This document shows positions 22,697-32,978 of a stretch of DNA of 64,000 nucleotides, piece by piece. Both the position numbers and the translations under genes were made by a program. The DNA comes from Mesostigma viride. Taxonomy: Eukaryota > Streptophyta > Mesostigmatophyceae > Mesostigmatales > Mesostigmataceae. Location of the stretch: contig RPFO01000380.1 in the NCBI GenBank assembly GCA_009746045.1, positions 1,334,520-1,398,519 on the forward strand, written 5' to 3'. Within the stretch, counting starts at the first letter, position 1; the number at the start of each line of letters is the position of its first letter. The notes below the pieces were generated by a model. The model did no database searches, was not told where the DNA came from, and worked only from the letters and a program-made list of their open reading frames with translations.

Positions 22697-23072
22697 CCCA
22701 TTATTACTTTTCTTTGGGGAGTGAGGGGAAGACTCTTCCCACAACCCACTCATATGCCAACCACTACTGATAAGCAAGGTTCCCCACAGGGACAACCAGG
22801 ACACTGAAAGAGATGCATTTATAAAAGCGCCCATAGCTCCTCCGTGTTGGATACAACATCCCCACTGGTTGGGTGCCTGTGTTGGGAAAAACCATTGCCA
22901 GAAAAATATGACCACACGTTTTATTGACAAAGAACAAGCCATCAATAAAGGAGGACCCTTCTGACCTCAAGCTTTAATGACGCAAAGAGAGTCTTACGGG
23001 TGGGACACTTCAGACCCTGCCACCCCATGACCACCCTCCTATCTGGTGCTAATAGCCCTAGGCTGAGGCACT
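22697..23072 (-). other. Copia-1 3' untranslated region
   Basis: It lies between the RNase H stop and the 3' LTR. The minus-strand sequence beside the LTR (AAAGAAAAGTAATAATGGG) is a purine-rich candidate for the plus-strand primer. No gene is seen. Confidence 0.55.
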
Positions 23073-23558
23073 TCACCCTCTGCCATTGTATGGGTTCATC
23101 AGCGTGTATAGGACTCTGTACTGAGGCCCTGCAGCCTGTGGCACTTTTGTGAGTGCATCTGCTGCATTGTCAGGGTCTCGGATGTGAGTCTTGGACTCCA
23201 GATAGGTACACTCCTGCTTGAGGACAATCCAGTCCAAATCGGTGTGCACAGCCAAGGGGTTGTCCAGGAAAGAGAGAAGGGATTGACTGTCAGTCAGCAG
23301 ATGGGATTTGACACCAGCATAACTACCAGCCTGATGCTGCAACCACACCAGCAGATGGTTCAAGTACCTGGCATGTAACACAGCAGATACCACAGCACGG
23401 CATTCAGCTACATTGCTGCTGACTGCCTTGCGCTTGTGGAGTCTGCTGAACCAGGAAACCAAAGATTGCTTGCCAGTGGGGTTAGACAACATAAAGAGAC
23501 CTGCCTCTCTGGCTTGTACCTTAGTGACTACCCGTGACTCCATGGAACTGTCCATCAT
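23073..23558 (-). CDS. Copia-1 RNase H domain
   Basis: The Ty1/copia RNase H residues are visible in order: Asp in MMDSSMES, Glu in NVAECRAVVSA, Asp in LLTDSQSLL and Asp in DNAADALTK. HTDLDWIVLKQE lies between the last two. It degrades the RNA strand of the RNA:DNA hybrid. It is out of frame with the RT tail (23555-23785), so one indel near 23560 separates them. Copia-2 has the same domain at 42885-43409. Confidence 0.85.
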   Translation of the reverse strand: MMDSSMESRVVTKVQAREAGLFMLSNPTGKQSLVSWFSRLHKRKAVSSNVAECRAVVSAVLHARYLNHLLVWLQHQAGSYAGVKSHLLTDSQSLLSFLDNPLAVHTDLDWIVLKQECTYLESKTHIRDPDNAADALTKVPQAAGPQYRVLYTLMNPYNGRG

Positions 23559-24210
23559 GCATGTGATGTGATGGGTTGGAACAGATCCAAGGCATGAAGA
23601 ATAAGGGGAGGGCCATCATGTAACACCTGTTTAATAGCCCTAGACCCTACCTCCATGAGGACATCATCATCCACTCTGCTGACCACGGCCAGATGAGGAG
23701 CACAAGTGGCACACAGCCAACCTAGCTTACCCCTAATAGTGGGACAGAGATCAGGAGTGATGTCAGAGGGAAGAACATCTTGCAAGACATGACATACTCA
23801 GGGGATGCTTTGAGAGAACACACCCACTCCTTCTGCTCCTTAAACAGGTTCAGAATGATGCCACAGAACTTGACAGGATCTTTCCCCAGCTCCAGCTGCT
23901 TGCCTAATTCAAAGCTAGCAGACACTTGAGCAATGAAATCCTCCACAGCTGCCCTGGGACCAGTAATGAGCTGATCATCCCCATGCCACACAAACATCAT
24001 CATACCAGCAGGATGAGGGATGGTGAAGAAACAAGGGTCAATATCATCATACTGGGCCCCCAGCTTCAGGAAGACCTCTTGGGCAGACAGCCTAAAAATT
24101 TTAGGTGCTGACTGAAGCCCTTCTACCCCCAAGTTAGGCCTTAATGAGGTTCCTTGATGTCCCCAGACCAGACTTTGGGAGTGTTTACCACATAGACTTG
24201 ACCCCTCCAC
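23555..24210 (-). pseudogene. Copia-1 RT, C-terminal part (two frames)
   Basis: NLGVEGLQSAPKIF, DDIDPCFFTIPHPAGMMMFV and WHGDDQLITGPRAAVEDFI (catalytic Asp pair) match copia-2 residue by residue in many places. A frame change near 23780 leads to the RT tail (IRGKLGWLCATCAPHLAVVSR). A single-base deletion near 24150 separates it from the N-terminal half. Confidence 0.88.
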
Positions 24211-25574
24211 ACCTTTTGGGCTATGTCAGGGTTGCCTTTAAGGAAGGCTCGTTTAATGTCAGTGGCTTTACACACGTAGTCCTTACCAGCATTCAGATGG
24301 TGAAGGAAAGTGGCCAACAGGACCTTAAGAGACGTCTGCTGAATACCAGGGGTATACAGTTCAGCCTCTGTTAGCTCAGTGGAGCCCCTGAACTCCGTGA
24401 CACAAGGTCTGGCATGAAAAATGGGAGGTGTCCCATCTGCCTGGGGTTTATGCTTGCAGACAAACTTCAGTCTGAGCTTTCTGGCCCCTTGTGGCAGTGC
24501 CTCAATCGGTGTTACAGGTGGTACCTGGGACTTGCTACGTGGATCAGGACAAACCCATTCCTCTCTAGCCCTGTTAAAGGCTTCCATCCATTTCAGAAAA
24601 CCAATCTGCGTTTGACAGTCTTTGACCACATCATCATAGGACAAGGGAGACATGGACGCTATGTCCCATCTACCAAGCCCAAACGCAGAGGGGTGTAGCT
24701 TCTGAGAATGAATGAGGGAATCAACACAGGGTTCCTGACCTGGGAGGTATTTTATGTTGACAGCATTGATGGCTGCTTCCAGGCCATCACTGATCTGTGT
24801 TAAAGGAATTTTAAAATGGTCCAGGGTGACCTGCCCCACCCCAGTCACACTCAACCTCCCAGCTGAGATGACTACTCCAGGGTATGAGACAAATGGTTCC
24901 CCCAGCAGTGCATTCCCCTTGTAGCCCTCTACTACCTGGAAGGGAGTGGGCACACCCAGAATGGGAATTAGCACTTGGCCTTTGACTGCCATTTTTGTTT
25001 TGCCTGAAAAATCTGACACTCTAGCCCAGGGCGAGCGTTGCAGACTTAGGCCAGATACAGCTTGTGCACTGATGATGCTCACCTGTGCCTGTGTGTCTAC
25101 TGCCAGAATACTGGGATCCTGGTTAGATTCACCCACAGCATTGACTTGTGCTGCACCTGCTGCCATTTGTGCCTTGGCAGTGTGTGCTCTATGTAGAGCT
25201 TTTAGAGCCTCAGCAAATTTATTCCTGGGGACAACAGGATCTGCTGCTACTTGTGGCTGTTCCTGAGATGAGGGAGGAGCGACCTGCTGCTCATCCAGTG
25301 CACGTTCCTCCTGCCCAGTTGGACCATTGGGCTGTGGTGGGGCTGCACCACTGAGGAACACAGGAGCGTCTATGGTTGTGTTGCTTGCATCAGCTATGTC
25401 CCTGGCCAGTTCACTGGGTGAGACCAACCCACCAGACTGAGGCTCTGAATCCATGTCCAAGAATTCTACCCCTGACACGTCTGCCAAAGGAGGGTAATAA
25501 AGCTTCAGTCTATGCTTGCCAACCATTCGCTCTCTGTGATGCTGAATAGTCACCGTGTCACCTGTTTCTGACAA
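24141..25574 (-). CDS. Copia-1 integrase tail + aspartic protease + RT N-terminal half
   Basis: The first 50 codons (VTIQHHRERMVGKHRLKLYY) match the integrase C-terminus of copia-2. Pro/Ser-rich sequence follows, then a retropepsin-like domain: LAVDTQAQVSIIS (active-site Asp near 25100, DTQA in place of DTGA), a WARVSDFSG strand, and LLGEPFVSYPGVVIS near 24890 (the second conserved strand pair). RT starts with KLRLKFVCKHKP, FHARPCVTEFRG, LYTPGIQQTSLKVLLA and DYVCKATDIKRAFLKG (motif A Asp). Integrase tail and protease share one uninterrupted frame here, which makes the IN-PR order hard to explain by rearranged fragments. Confidence 0.88.
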   Translation of the reverse strand: MSETGDTVTIQHHRERMVGKHRLKLYYPPLADVSGVEFLDMDSEPQSGGLVSPSELARDIADASNTTIDAPVFLSGAAPPQPNGPTGQEERALDEQQVAPPSSQEQPQVAADPVVPRNKFAEALKALHRAHTAKAQMAAGAAQVNAVGESNQDPSILAVDTQAQVSIISAQAVSGLSLQRSPWARVSDFSGKTKMAVKGQVLIPILGVPTPFQVVEGYKGNALLGEPFVSYPGVVISAGRLSVTGVGQVTLDHFKIPLTQISDGLEAAINAVNIKYLPGQEPCVDSLIHSQKLHPSAFGLGRWDIASMSPLSYDDVVKDCQTQIGFLKWMEAFNRAREEWVCPDPRSKSQVPPVTPIEALPQGARKLRLKFVCKHKPQADGTPPIFHARPCVTEFRGSTELTEAELYTPGIQQTSLKVLLATFLHHLNAGKDYVCKATDIKRAFLKGNPDIAQKVWRGQVYVVNTPKVWSGDIKEPH

Positions 25575-25837
25575 CCTGATGATTTCAGCTGGACCATGCC
25601 ATCTACCAGAGTGGGCTTTGTTCCCTTCCCCTCCCTATAGTAGAGTACCTGATCCCCCACTTCAAACACAGGCCTGGCATTACTTTTATCCTTTTTTGCC
25701 AGCAACTTGGCCAAGTGTTGCCTTTGCGTGTTGTAGTGGTCTAGTACCTCCTGAGAGTAGCTACCTGATTGCAGGCCAATTGGTGTGATTTCACCAAAAG
25801 GAGAAGACATGAGGGTTTGGTGTTCAGAGTTCTGCAC
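25550..25837 (-). pseudogene. Copia-1 integrase C-terminal segment (shifted frame)
   Basis: GEITPIGLQSGSYSQEVLDH and ARPVFEVGDQVLYYREGKG correspond to GEVIPAGLQAGVYPPEVIAL and SRPVFQKGDQVLYYKENSFG of copia-2. The last, the GDQVLYY strand, resembles the GKGY-type C-terminal domain. It bridges the integrase core (25741-26937) and the protease-RT frame; single-base indels lie at both joins. Confidence 0.8.
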
Positions 25838-26937
25838 ACCTCAGCTGCCCACGCTGTCCTATCAGCATAGCTCCCAGACTCTGCTGTCCTGGACTCATTT
25901 TTCTTTATGAGGTCCCTGATAGCACGCATGGTACGTTCAATCATCCCCTGGCGTTCATGATCTTGAGCCCCAGCAATGTCTATCTTGGGCAGATCAGGAT
26001 AATCTTGTATCCACGTGAACTGCTGATCCAGCATTAGTTTTTCCTGAGGATGATACCGTGCTAGTGCAATCAGCAGGGCTCTGTGCAGTTGTTCATTGGC
26101 CATGCCTGGCAAGGGTTCTATCACCACAAACCTAGACCAGGCATCTTTTAGGACCAAGTAATACACCGTGTCCTTCACCAGGTGTATCACATCCCCTACT
26201 AGCTTTCCTCTAGCCAGTGGTGGGGTGGCCACATGCCATCTCTTGGGTTTAGGTGCATGCAGTTGGCACGCTTCACAGTGCTTCCTGACATGCCTGCACA
26301 TCTGTTCCAGGTCACGGCCATCAATTTTATTGGCCAGCCTTTCTGCCACTGCCTCATGCCCCATTGCCTTGTGTAGCTGCTGGGCTAACCTGGCATAGGA
26401 TATAACCTTATCTGCTGCTGCATCTAAGGAGGCTATAGTGGGATCTTGGGCCACCTGTGCTAACGTCATGTCATAAGCCAGGTCCCAATCCACGTCCTCA
26501 CTGTCAGGCAATACAGAGCAAATAGAGGGTACACGGCCATTAAGAAACCAGGGTACAGGAGACTTACAGTCGTCCTGAGTGCTGGCTTGTTTTGGGGTGC
26601 GCCCCGTCGAGGCTCCCTTCCTGGGCTTGTTGCAGCGTCCCCCTGCAGGTAACGGGTGGCGGGGCTCCCAGCAACCTGGGCACACATCCACATCAGATCC
26701 AAGTTCGGGTTTGCCCTTCCAGCAATCATCCCTCTCATGCCCCTTGCATGAGCACCTGGTGCAGTACAGGGTGGAGTCGTGAGGCTTACCTTTTTGACTA
26801 GGCCCCTGAGAGGGCCCTGCCTTACTGCCTGTGTTCCCCTTTCCCCCCTTGTCTGATTTCCCCTGCTGCTTGGATGACCCCCCTGCCTTCTTACCTTGCT
26901 GGGGACCCTTGAACACCGCCTTGACCTGAGCTACCAC
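25741..26937 (-). CDS. Copia-1 nucleocapsid knuckle + integrase
   Basis: CTRCSCKGHERDDC (CX2CX4HX4C) is the nucleocapsid knuckle. It is followed by a second Cys/His group, CPGCWEPRHPLPAGGRC, also conserved in copia-2. The integrase zinc domain is LHKAMGHEAVAERL with MCRHVRKHCEACQ (HHCC). The core has GDVIHLVKD, LKDAWSRFVVIEPL (first Asp), LMLDQQFTW (second Asp) and HERQGMIERTMRAI (Glu). No protease motif occurs between knuckle and integrase, where Ty1/copia elements have one. It would insert the cDNA, giving the 5-bp TSD. Confidence 0.88.
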   Translation of the reverse strand: MVAQVKAVFKGPQQGKKAGGSSKQQGKSDKGGKGNTGSKAGPSQGPSQKGKPHDSTLYCTRCSCKGHERDDCWKGKPELGSDVDVCPGCWEPRHPLPAGGRCNKPRKGASTGRTPKQASTQDDCKSPVPWFLNGRVPSICSVLPDSEDVDWDLAYDMTLAQVAQDPTIASLDAAADKVISYARLAQQLHKAMGHEAVAERLANKIDGRDLEQMCRHVRKHCEACQLHAPKPKRWHVATPPLARGKLVGDVIHLVKDTVYYLVLKDAWSRFVVIEPLPGMANEQLHRALLIALARYHPQEKLMLDQQFTWIQDYPDLPKIDIAGAQDHERQGMIERTMRAIRDLIKKNESRTAESGSYADRTAWAAEVCRTLNTKPSCLLLLVKSHQLACNQVATLRRY

Positions 26938-27540
26938 CTCCTTGATGAGCTTCTTCCTGCTAGGACCTGCACCGTCCTGACTACCCCCCCTTGGACTTTG
27001 TTAACCTTGGGTTCCTTGACAGTGGAGAAGGGTTCTAGGCTCTGCTGAATGAACAACATGGCCCCCCTAAAATCATCCCACTTGTCTTTAAGGCCAGCCA
27101 GCAGAACTGTTGGTGTTCTTGTCTAACTCGGCTTTGGTGAGCCACTGATGGATCAGGTACTTAGAGTTGAGCTTCTTCAACTCTCGTCCCTGTCTATGTA
27201 CAGGACATACTGTTTGTTGTCCGTACGTAGTCAGACTTGTTGACTTTGTATGAAGCCAACCATGTGAACCCCTTGAGAGCCTGCAGGTGTTCCCCCTTGG
27301 TCAACAGCCCTTTTAGGTCTGCTATGAATTCTGTGAAGATTTGCACCTCATCTGCCCCAGGCGTGCTGCCCTCCTCTCATACATCTGCACCATTTGTTTT
27401 ATGCTAGGTGCAGATTGGTGGATCGTGTTAGACACCCTAAGAGCAGGAAACCAATCACGGATATTATCATGGGACCATGAGTGTTCTATCTTGAAAAGAA
27501 ACTCAAGTGCATCCTCCTGCACAAATCCCTCAGCTAGACC
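26938..27540 (-). pseudogene. Copia-1 Gag capsid-like region (frameshifted)
   Basis: Minus-strand pieces such as EFLFKIEHSWSHDNIRDWFPAL and SAPSIKQMVQMYERRA (27322-27522) align with the copia-2 Gag stretch (FVFALEYGMEGLNLRHQF, SSPAIRALIQTYQERT). Further small frames down to 26940 carry the remainder. Several indels break it. Confidence 0.65.
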
Positions 27541-27657
27541 TGGGAAGGTAATCCTATCTTCCCTACGGGATGCATCAAACCTGGGTCGCTGTGGTACAGC
27601 GACAGTCGCTTGTGGTTGAGGTTGCTGCTGCTGCTGCTGCTGCTGCGGTTGCTGTTG

Positions 27658-27697
<40 letters not shown>

Positions 27698-28091
27698 GCT
27701 GCTGATGCTGTGGCTGCTGCTGCTGCTGGGTTGTCGCTCCAGCGTTGCTGCCGCCCGCCATACCCCCGGTGCTTGCTGGTGCCCCTCCCCCTGGTGCTCC
27801 CCCGTCCTTCCCCTCGTCACCATCCTCCTCTGGATGCGACCGCTGGGGCGTAGACGATGGTCCACACCCCTCCTGCCACTTTCCTTGGCGGACCCGCTTG
27901 GCGGCCCTCAGCAGTTGCTCGATTGCCTCTGCTGCCCGCGCCCGCTTGGTCGGGTTGGCCTCCGCTGCGTCCAGCTCCTGGTGGAGTAGTGCAGCGATGC
28001 GGTCCAGCTCCAGGTCCGTGTCGGTCTGCATGGTGTGTTTGGGTGTGGGGTGGGGGGTGGGGTGTGTCTGCGCCAGCACGAACACGCTCAC
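27534..28091 (-). CDS. Copia-1 Gag middle segment with polyserine/polyglutamine run
   Basis: MQTDTDLELDRIAALLHQEL opens a helical, basic region (RAAKRVRQGKWQ). An acidic stretch and a CAG/AGC repeat (27622-27735) follow, giving about 25 Ser/Asn or Gln residues depending on frame. Similar homopolymeric runs (poly-Asn) occupy the same place in copia-2 Gag. Confidence 0.6.
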
Positions 28092-28097
28092 GCGCGT

Positions 28098-29354
28098 TTA
28101 ACAAGGCCGTTCCTCGCTGGGCCCTTGCTGGCTGTGGGGCACGCATGAAGTCCATACCGCGTCCTCCGGCAGCGGCTCATGTGGCGCCAGACCACGCTCA
28201 AACCGGATTGCGTCTCCGAATTCTCCCTGCAGAGCCCAGGTCCTGGCCGCCTCCTGATACCTGCGCAGAGCCCGCTCCTCCTTGCGCATGCGCCTGTCTA
28301 AGGCACGAGCATTCCTCCTGCTCTTCCTTGCCACCGAGCCTCCTGCTCACGCCTCGCCGGGCCCACCATTGTTGCCAGTGTCGCCTCTGACCTCTTCATC
28401 GCCGCGTCCAGCCTCGCCTGGTGACGCCGGGTCTTCTCTGCTGCGTCGTGCGCCTTCGCACGGAGTCGCTTCATCTCCCGATGCTGCGCCTCCCTGCTGC
28501 GCGCTCCCTGGCCAGACTGTTCTCCGCCATGGACCGCACCATTGCCCTCTTGGCCTTCCGCTGGCAATGCCTGGCGTACTCTATCTTGGCCAGACGCTCT
28601 GCCTCCACCATGGCCGGGTCCATCAAAACCAGCTCCTCTCCCGCGCTCCTGGCTGCATTCCACCGACGAGTCGGTCTCCTGCAGCACATCTCCAGCCATG
28701 CGCCTGAAGGAGCGCGCTGTGCGCCTGTGCGCAAAGGTGTAAGCTCGTTCTTCTTGCGGAGAACGTATGGGGGCGCCTCTCGCGCGCCTGTCGGCCCCGC
28801 GCGCAGCCCGCCCTCGCCACTCGATCCCTCTCCAGCTGCCGCTCCGCGAGCTCCCGGGCTATTCTGTCAATCTCAGTCTCCGCCCGCAGCTGAGCCTCGC
28901 GCTGAGCCTCCAGCTCGCGCTGCTGCTCCAGCTCCTTGCGAGCTGGGCCTCCTGCCGAATGCGCTCTGCCTCTCGGCGGAGCAGCTCCTCGCGTTTCGCC
29001 TTGTCCTCCGGCAGCTCGAGGTCCACGAGGTCCTCGTCCTCGTCGTAGCCGTCTGACGGGATGTCCCCCACTATCGGCACCACCCTCCCCGGCCCCGTAA
29101 CCAGCTCGGGTGCCGTGGGCTGCCCTCCGCCGGTGGTGCGTTGGGACGCCATACATTGTACAGCAGCGGCCTTGCCGCCAACTGATCCAGGAACCGCGGG
29201 TCCTCGTCCGAAGACGAGCGACCACTGCCGGCATCGCTGCCAGCGTGATCATCCCTCCCCTGCCGGCCCCGCACTGCCGCCCGGTAGTCCAAATCTCGGA
29301 CGATGGGGACAGGCTTGACTCCGAAGAGCCCTCACGATCAGAAACGTTCGACAT
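28098..29354 (-). pseudogene. Copia-1 Gag N-terminal coiled-coil region (broken)
   Basis: The gag start is ATG 29354 (MSNVSDREGSSESS), 43 nt after the 5' LTR. Spread over three frames are long charged helices (RREAERIRQEAQLA, RKELEQQRELEAQREAQLRA, KRLRAKAHDAAEKTRRHQAR), i.e. a coiled coil of several hundred residues. Copia-2 Gag has comparable sequence (ERRARQRDREVRREAAFRLA). Frequent frame changes may be real or assembly indels. Confidence 0.6.
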
Positions 29355-29397
29355 TTTGAATGATAAAGATGAAAACTGTGAGAGTTTTATAAATGCA

Positions 29398-29919
29398 AGT
29401 TAATGCACTCGTGCAAATGGATGCGAACGTGTGTTGGATTATGCAATGGCTGGCATAATATCAACCCATGCAAGCTTGCCAAGCTGGATTGCATGGGCAC
29501 GTAGGTTAGGGTAACCTAGCTATCCTGTACTAGTGCTAACCAATGAGGTGCTGGCTCCGTCCAGCTAGATCTACTCCAGCTAGGACTGATACGATGCCCA
29601 CAGGCAACGACTGCCTAACAGCACTACGTGGACGGTCCTGGACCTCCCCTAGGACCTCCGTACAGGACTAGCACTGCAACCACCTTGTGGTCTGCATCAC
29701 AGCTCATAAACCCTACCACGTGAATACCCACGTGCGTGTGCACTACATATCTCAGTGCTAATATCTAGCACCCACGTGCCCATCCTGGCACGTGCGGATC
29801 TAAATCCTAGTAGAGATATGTCCAGTGTACTACACTACCGTCCATGTCCGTATCCCACTTGGGAGACGGGGACACCGCCACGTGTACTGATAGTCTAGGC
29901 CTGAAGCCCTAGAATAACT
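29398..29919 (-). repeat. Copia-1 5' LTR (522 bp)
   Basis: It is the partner of 22175-22696. The internal sequence next to it reads TGCATTTATAAAACTC on the minus strand, which is not the TGG-type primer-binding site expected for a tRNA 3' end. Confidence 0.93.
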
Positions 29920-29924
29920 GTAAT

Positions 29925-30531
29925 GACCAAAAGGGTTAGCAAAGGCGGTTTTATGGCAATCCTCAGGAGCTATACGCAGTTGCCAAAAACCATCCGCACA
30001 ATCCAGTACTGTGAAACAAGTGGAACCTTTAACCTTATTAAATATATCATCAATACGAGGTAGAGGGTATTTAGACTTCACAGTAATATCATTCAACTTC
30101 CTATAATCAGTAACTAGGCGAAACTTGCCATTTGGCTTAGGAACTAACAGGACACCAGCTGAGTAGGGGGAGTTACTAGGCTCTATCAATCTTGCTTCTA
30201 ATAGTGACACTAAAATCTGTTTTAGTTCCTTTAATTCAGTAGGGCCCATTCTATACATCGGAGAGTGCGTAGGAACTGCACCGTCCTTGATAACTACACG
30301 GTGTAAAACAGAACGAGGAGGAGGATAAGAAGGACTCTTTTCTTCAAAAACTTTGGAGGAATCTATCACAGCCATGTATCTTACTATTTCGTTTTCAGTA
30401 AATCCCACTCCTATTGTATCCACTGTGTTTACATCTATATCCACACTAATATTAGTGATAGGTATCTCCTGTACTTCTAACTGAAGGAACATACATAATA
30501 AATATCCATATTCCTTTAATTCAGATCGCAA
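29925..30531 (-). pseudogene. Gypsy RT, N-terminal half (before copia-1)
   Basis: HRVVIKDGAVPTHSPMYRM, PYSAGVLLVPKPNGKFRLVT, DYRKLNDITVKSKYPLPRID and FTVLDCADGFWQLRI (motif A Asp) give a clear Ty3/gypsy RT. HKTAFANPFGHY is cut at 29925 by copia-1 (TSD GTAAT, 29920-29924) and continues at 22169. One frame change separates it from the protease near 30533. Confidence 0.92.
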
Positions 30532-30535
30532 CTCA

Positions 30536-31168
30536 TCATTGGACAGGTATAGGTCTTACAGGAGGATCAACAGGTGTAGGAGGAGTAATATCTACAAAGG
30601 ATAAATTTTCTACTCTATAATGACGTTCCGGTACCCAGTAAGAGCTATCTGGAAACCAAATGACCATGGTATCATAATTAATAGTAATCTTATTATCCTG
30701 GTGCCAATCTAATCCTAGTAATACATCAGCGGTAGTGATAGGGCCTATAGTGGCCGTCAGGTTGATAGTACGTCCTTGTATGACCAGGGGAAGGGACACC
30801 GTACCCGGGGAATGACTGGTGCGACCGTCAGCATAATGAACAGTGACAGGTTTGGTGTGAGGGATAGGGACTAATCCTAAACGCCTAACTAGGGCCTCGC
30901 TCACAAAGGAGCTAGCCGCACCGCTATCCACTAACACAGAGACATTCAAAAGTTCATCAGCATGCAAGAAAGGGTCTACAACAGTATGGGGAACAGTTAA
31001 GCCACCATTCAAAAACATGAGAGGACGGACACGTAAGGGTAGGGATGATTCAGCTCCTACAGAAGTTATGAAAACAGGCAGGCAAAAATTATTATCTGGG
31101 GTACTATCTAAGGACCTGTCCAGGTTACCCCCGGCTGACAGGCCTACTGTTCCCCCTCCCCCCCACAT
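30536..31168 (-). CDS. Gypsy aspartic protease
   Basis: VSVLVDSGAASSFVSEALV carries the active-site DSGA, with LNLTATIGPITTADVLLGLD (the LLGLDW strand) downstream. This is the standard retropepsin of Ty3/gypsy elements, directly upstream of RT. It overlaps the Gag frame by about 40 bp at a G-run (31155-31165), consistent with a gag-pol frameshift or an indel. Confidence 0.88.
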   Translation of the reverse strand: MWGGGGTVGLSAGGNLDRSLDSTPDNNFCLPVFITSVGAESSLPLRVRPLMFLNGGLTVPHTVVDPFLHADELLNVSVLVDSGAASSFVSEALVRRLGLVPIPHTKPVTVHYADGRTSHSPGTVSLPLVIQGRTINLTATIGPITTADVLLGLDWHQDNKITINYDTMVIWFPDSSYWVPERHYRVENLSFVDITPPTPVDPPVRPIPVQ

Positions 31169-31475
31169 CCATTGGGACTAACCCCGAAGAAGTCCCTGGA
31201 GAAAAAGCCACTGCTGGAGGGTCGCGAGGGAGCGAAGAGGGTGCAGGAGCCTGATTATCATAGGGGAACCCTGAGGGTCCTGTCTGCACAACATTCAGCC
31301 TACTAGGGGTAGCTGAGGGAATGCGTCTTGGAGTGGGACGAATAGGAGCACGCTGAGGGGTACGAGGAGGGCGAGCATCGGGATGAGGGGGAGCACCAGA
31401 AAGGAACTTGGGGCACTCCGCCTTAAGATGGCCCACCTCATGACAATGATAACACGAGATGTGAGACACATCCAA
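31125..31475 (-). CDS. Gypsy Gag C-terminal part with CCHC zinc knuckle
   Basis: CYHCHEVGHLKAEC is a canonical CX2CX4HX4C nucleocapsid knuckle, followed by a Pro/Arg-rich tail. It lies in the same frame as the two upstream Gag segments, separated from the nearer one only by a TAA and a TAG three codons apart (about 31515-31525). Confidence 0.85.
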   Translation of the reverse strand: MDVSHISCYHCHEVGHLKAECPKFLSGAPPHPDARPPRTPQRAPIRPTPRRIPSATPSRLNVVQTGPSGFPYDNQAPAPSSLPRDPPAVAFSPGTSSGLVPMDVGGRGNSRPVSRG

Positions 31476-31526
31476 TGCAGATATATCTGTAACGCAAATA
31501 TCGAATTCTTCTACATATGCCTATTC

Positions 31527-32730
31527 TTATTCAGGAGTGAGGACAAGGTTATGAACCCTAGTACACAAAGGAGCATGAGCATACATGCAATCAGCAACAC
31601 GGAGGAGATGGGTAGGAAGAGGAGTGGTAAAGAAATCTGCTACTCTTAATAGACGCTGTCGCACATGCTTGAGGGGCAGATCAGTGAAACGGTAGGCAGA
31701 GAACTGGCGTTTTACCTCACGTAATAAGGGTCTACTGAGGCCTTGAAGGAAACGAGCACGTACTTCTGCGCCCGACAAATCCCTAATTCGTACCATCTGT
31801 GCATCAAATTCTTTCATATATTCCTTAAACGGTTTAGTACCTTGCTGCAAGGTACCAAAGGCTAATCTATCCTGCCAATCTGCATCAGGACGAACTAAAT
31901 GGCTCTCTAACCGCTAAAACAATCCTGCTACTGAGTTAGGGTAGGCATGAGAGGCCAAGGATTCACACTGAATGAGGTTAGCAAGCTCAGGGGTAATACA
32001 GGTAGTAAGATAGTGAGGGACTAAAACAGCATCAGGGAGACGCCATCTATTATGATTTTGCCACGACTCTGTGTTCTGGGTAAGCAACATAATAAAAGTG
32101 AAAAACTGTTGAGGGGTAGACTTGACATCCAACTTGGGAAGGTTAGCAAAGAGGGGAAGAGCAGGGGGCTTAGGAGGATGGGAAGGATCAGATTTACCCA
32201 TAGGACCACTGTCTTCCACTGCCACATAAGAGGGATAGGAAGGAGGAAGAGGAAAGGCTTTGGATAGGGGTCTAGAAGGGGCCACCGTTTCAGGATGGTG
32301 CCCATAGGAGAAGGGAACAGTATATTGTTCACGAAGGGAGGAGTAGGCAAAATGATCATAATTTCTGTCGTCTAGAGGCATGGTGCTGAAATCACTATTA
32401 ACTTCTAACTCTGCTACACGGGTAGGGACCTGGGCAGCCTCGTAGGCCGTGTCAGGGTAGGACCAAGAAGCAGGAGGATAAAAGAGAACTGCACTAGGGC
32501 GACCAGAAGGGCCTACAGGGGCGGAGATACGACCCATGTTATAAGCAGGGATGGAAGGAACAAGGTGAGGTTGAGGCCTAGCAGCATTATCAGGAAGTGA
32601 GGACCTGATTGAGGGGTGAGCCAAGGTTGCAGGAGGGGCAGGGGCCTGGTTCATGGTGAAAGAAGGGTCTTTACTAAATCTAACATGCATACGTTGTTCA
32701 AAGGTAGGAGGGGTGACAGAGGGACGACGA

Positions 32731-32786
<56 letters not shown>

Positions 32787-32870
32787 GTTGGCATTATTAG
32801 AATTATTAGTGGTAGGTATAGGTGACATCTCTCCACCCACTAGATCCATGTTCAGTTTGAGGAAAAACAA
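31527..32870 (-). pseudogene. Gypsy Gag capsid region with one in-frame TAG
   Basis: Gag begins near 32849 (MDLVGGEMSPIPTTNNSNN) with a polyasparagine run encoded by an (ATT)n microsatellite. Pro-rich sequence follows, then LPKLDVKSTPQQFFTFIML and the conserved QQGTKPFKEYMKEFDAQMV, ARFLQGLSRPLLREVK pattern of Ty3/gypsy capsids. A TAG at 31914-31916 interrupts one otherwise continuous frame. Confidence 0.85.
32734..32785. repeat. (ATT)n microsatellite encoding polyasparagine in gypsy Gag
   Basis: About 17 ATT units; AAT codons on the minus strand. Confidence 0.9.
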
Positions 32871-32978
32871 TTAAGGTTGCAATAAGGAAGAGGACAACGC
32901 CCTAATTTAAAGCAAGGAAAGCAAAAAGGAAAAACTTTTAATGTCCTAAGAAAGGAAAACAAGTAAAATCAATCCTTT

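Larger units (their letters stand above)
22175..29919 (-). mobile_element. Copia-1: copia-like LTR element with domain order Gag-IN-PR-RT-RH
   Basis: The LTRs (22175-22696 and 29398-29919, 522 bp each) differ at one base that I can find. The 5-bp TSD GTAAT is at 22170-22174 and 29920-29924, and the gypsy RT frame is interrupted exactly there. LTR ends are AGTTA...TAACT, not TG...CA. On the minus strand: coiled-coil Gag, CCHC knuckle, integrase, aspartic protease (DTQA), RT (WHGDD box) and RNase H. Ty1/copia elements normally have protease before integrase. Several frameshifts break pol in spite of the nearly identical LTRs. Confidence 0.9.

Noticed and set aside
31127-31916. UAR-to-Gln nuclear code as in some ulvophyte algae
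   Set aside because: The in-frame stops in gypsy Gag would fit Gln, but three ORF1 copies of the LINE and the RLE-LINE all end cleanly at TAG, so a standard code plus decay is simpler.
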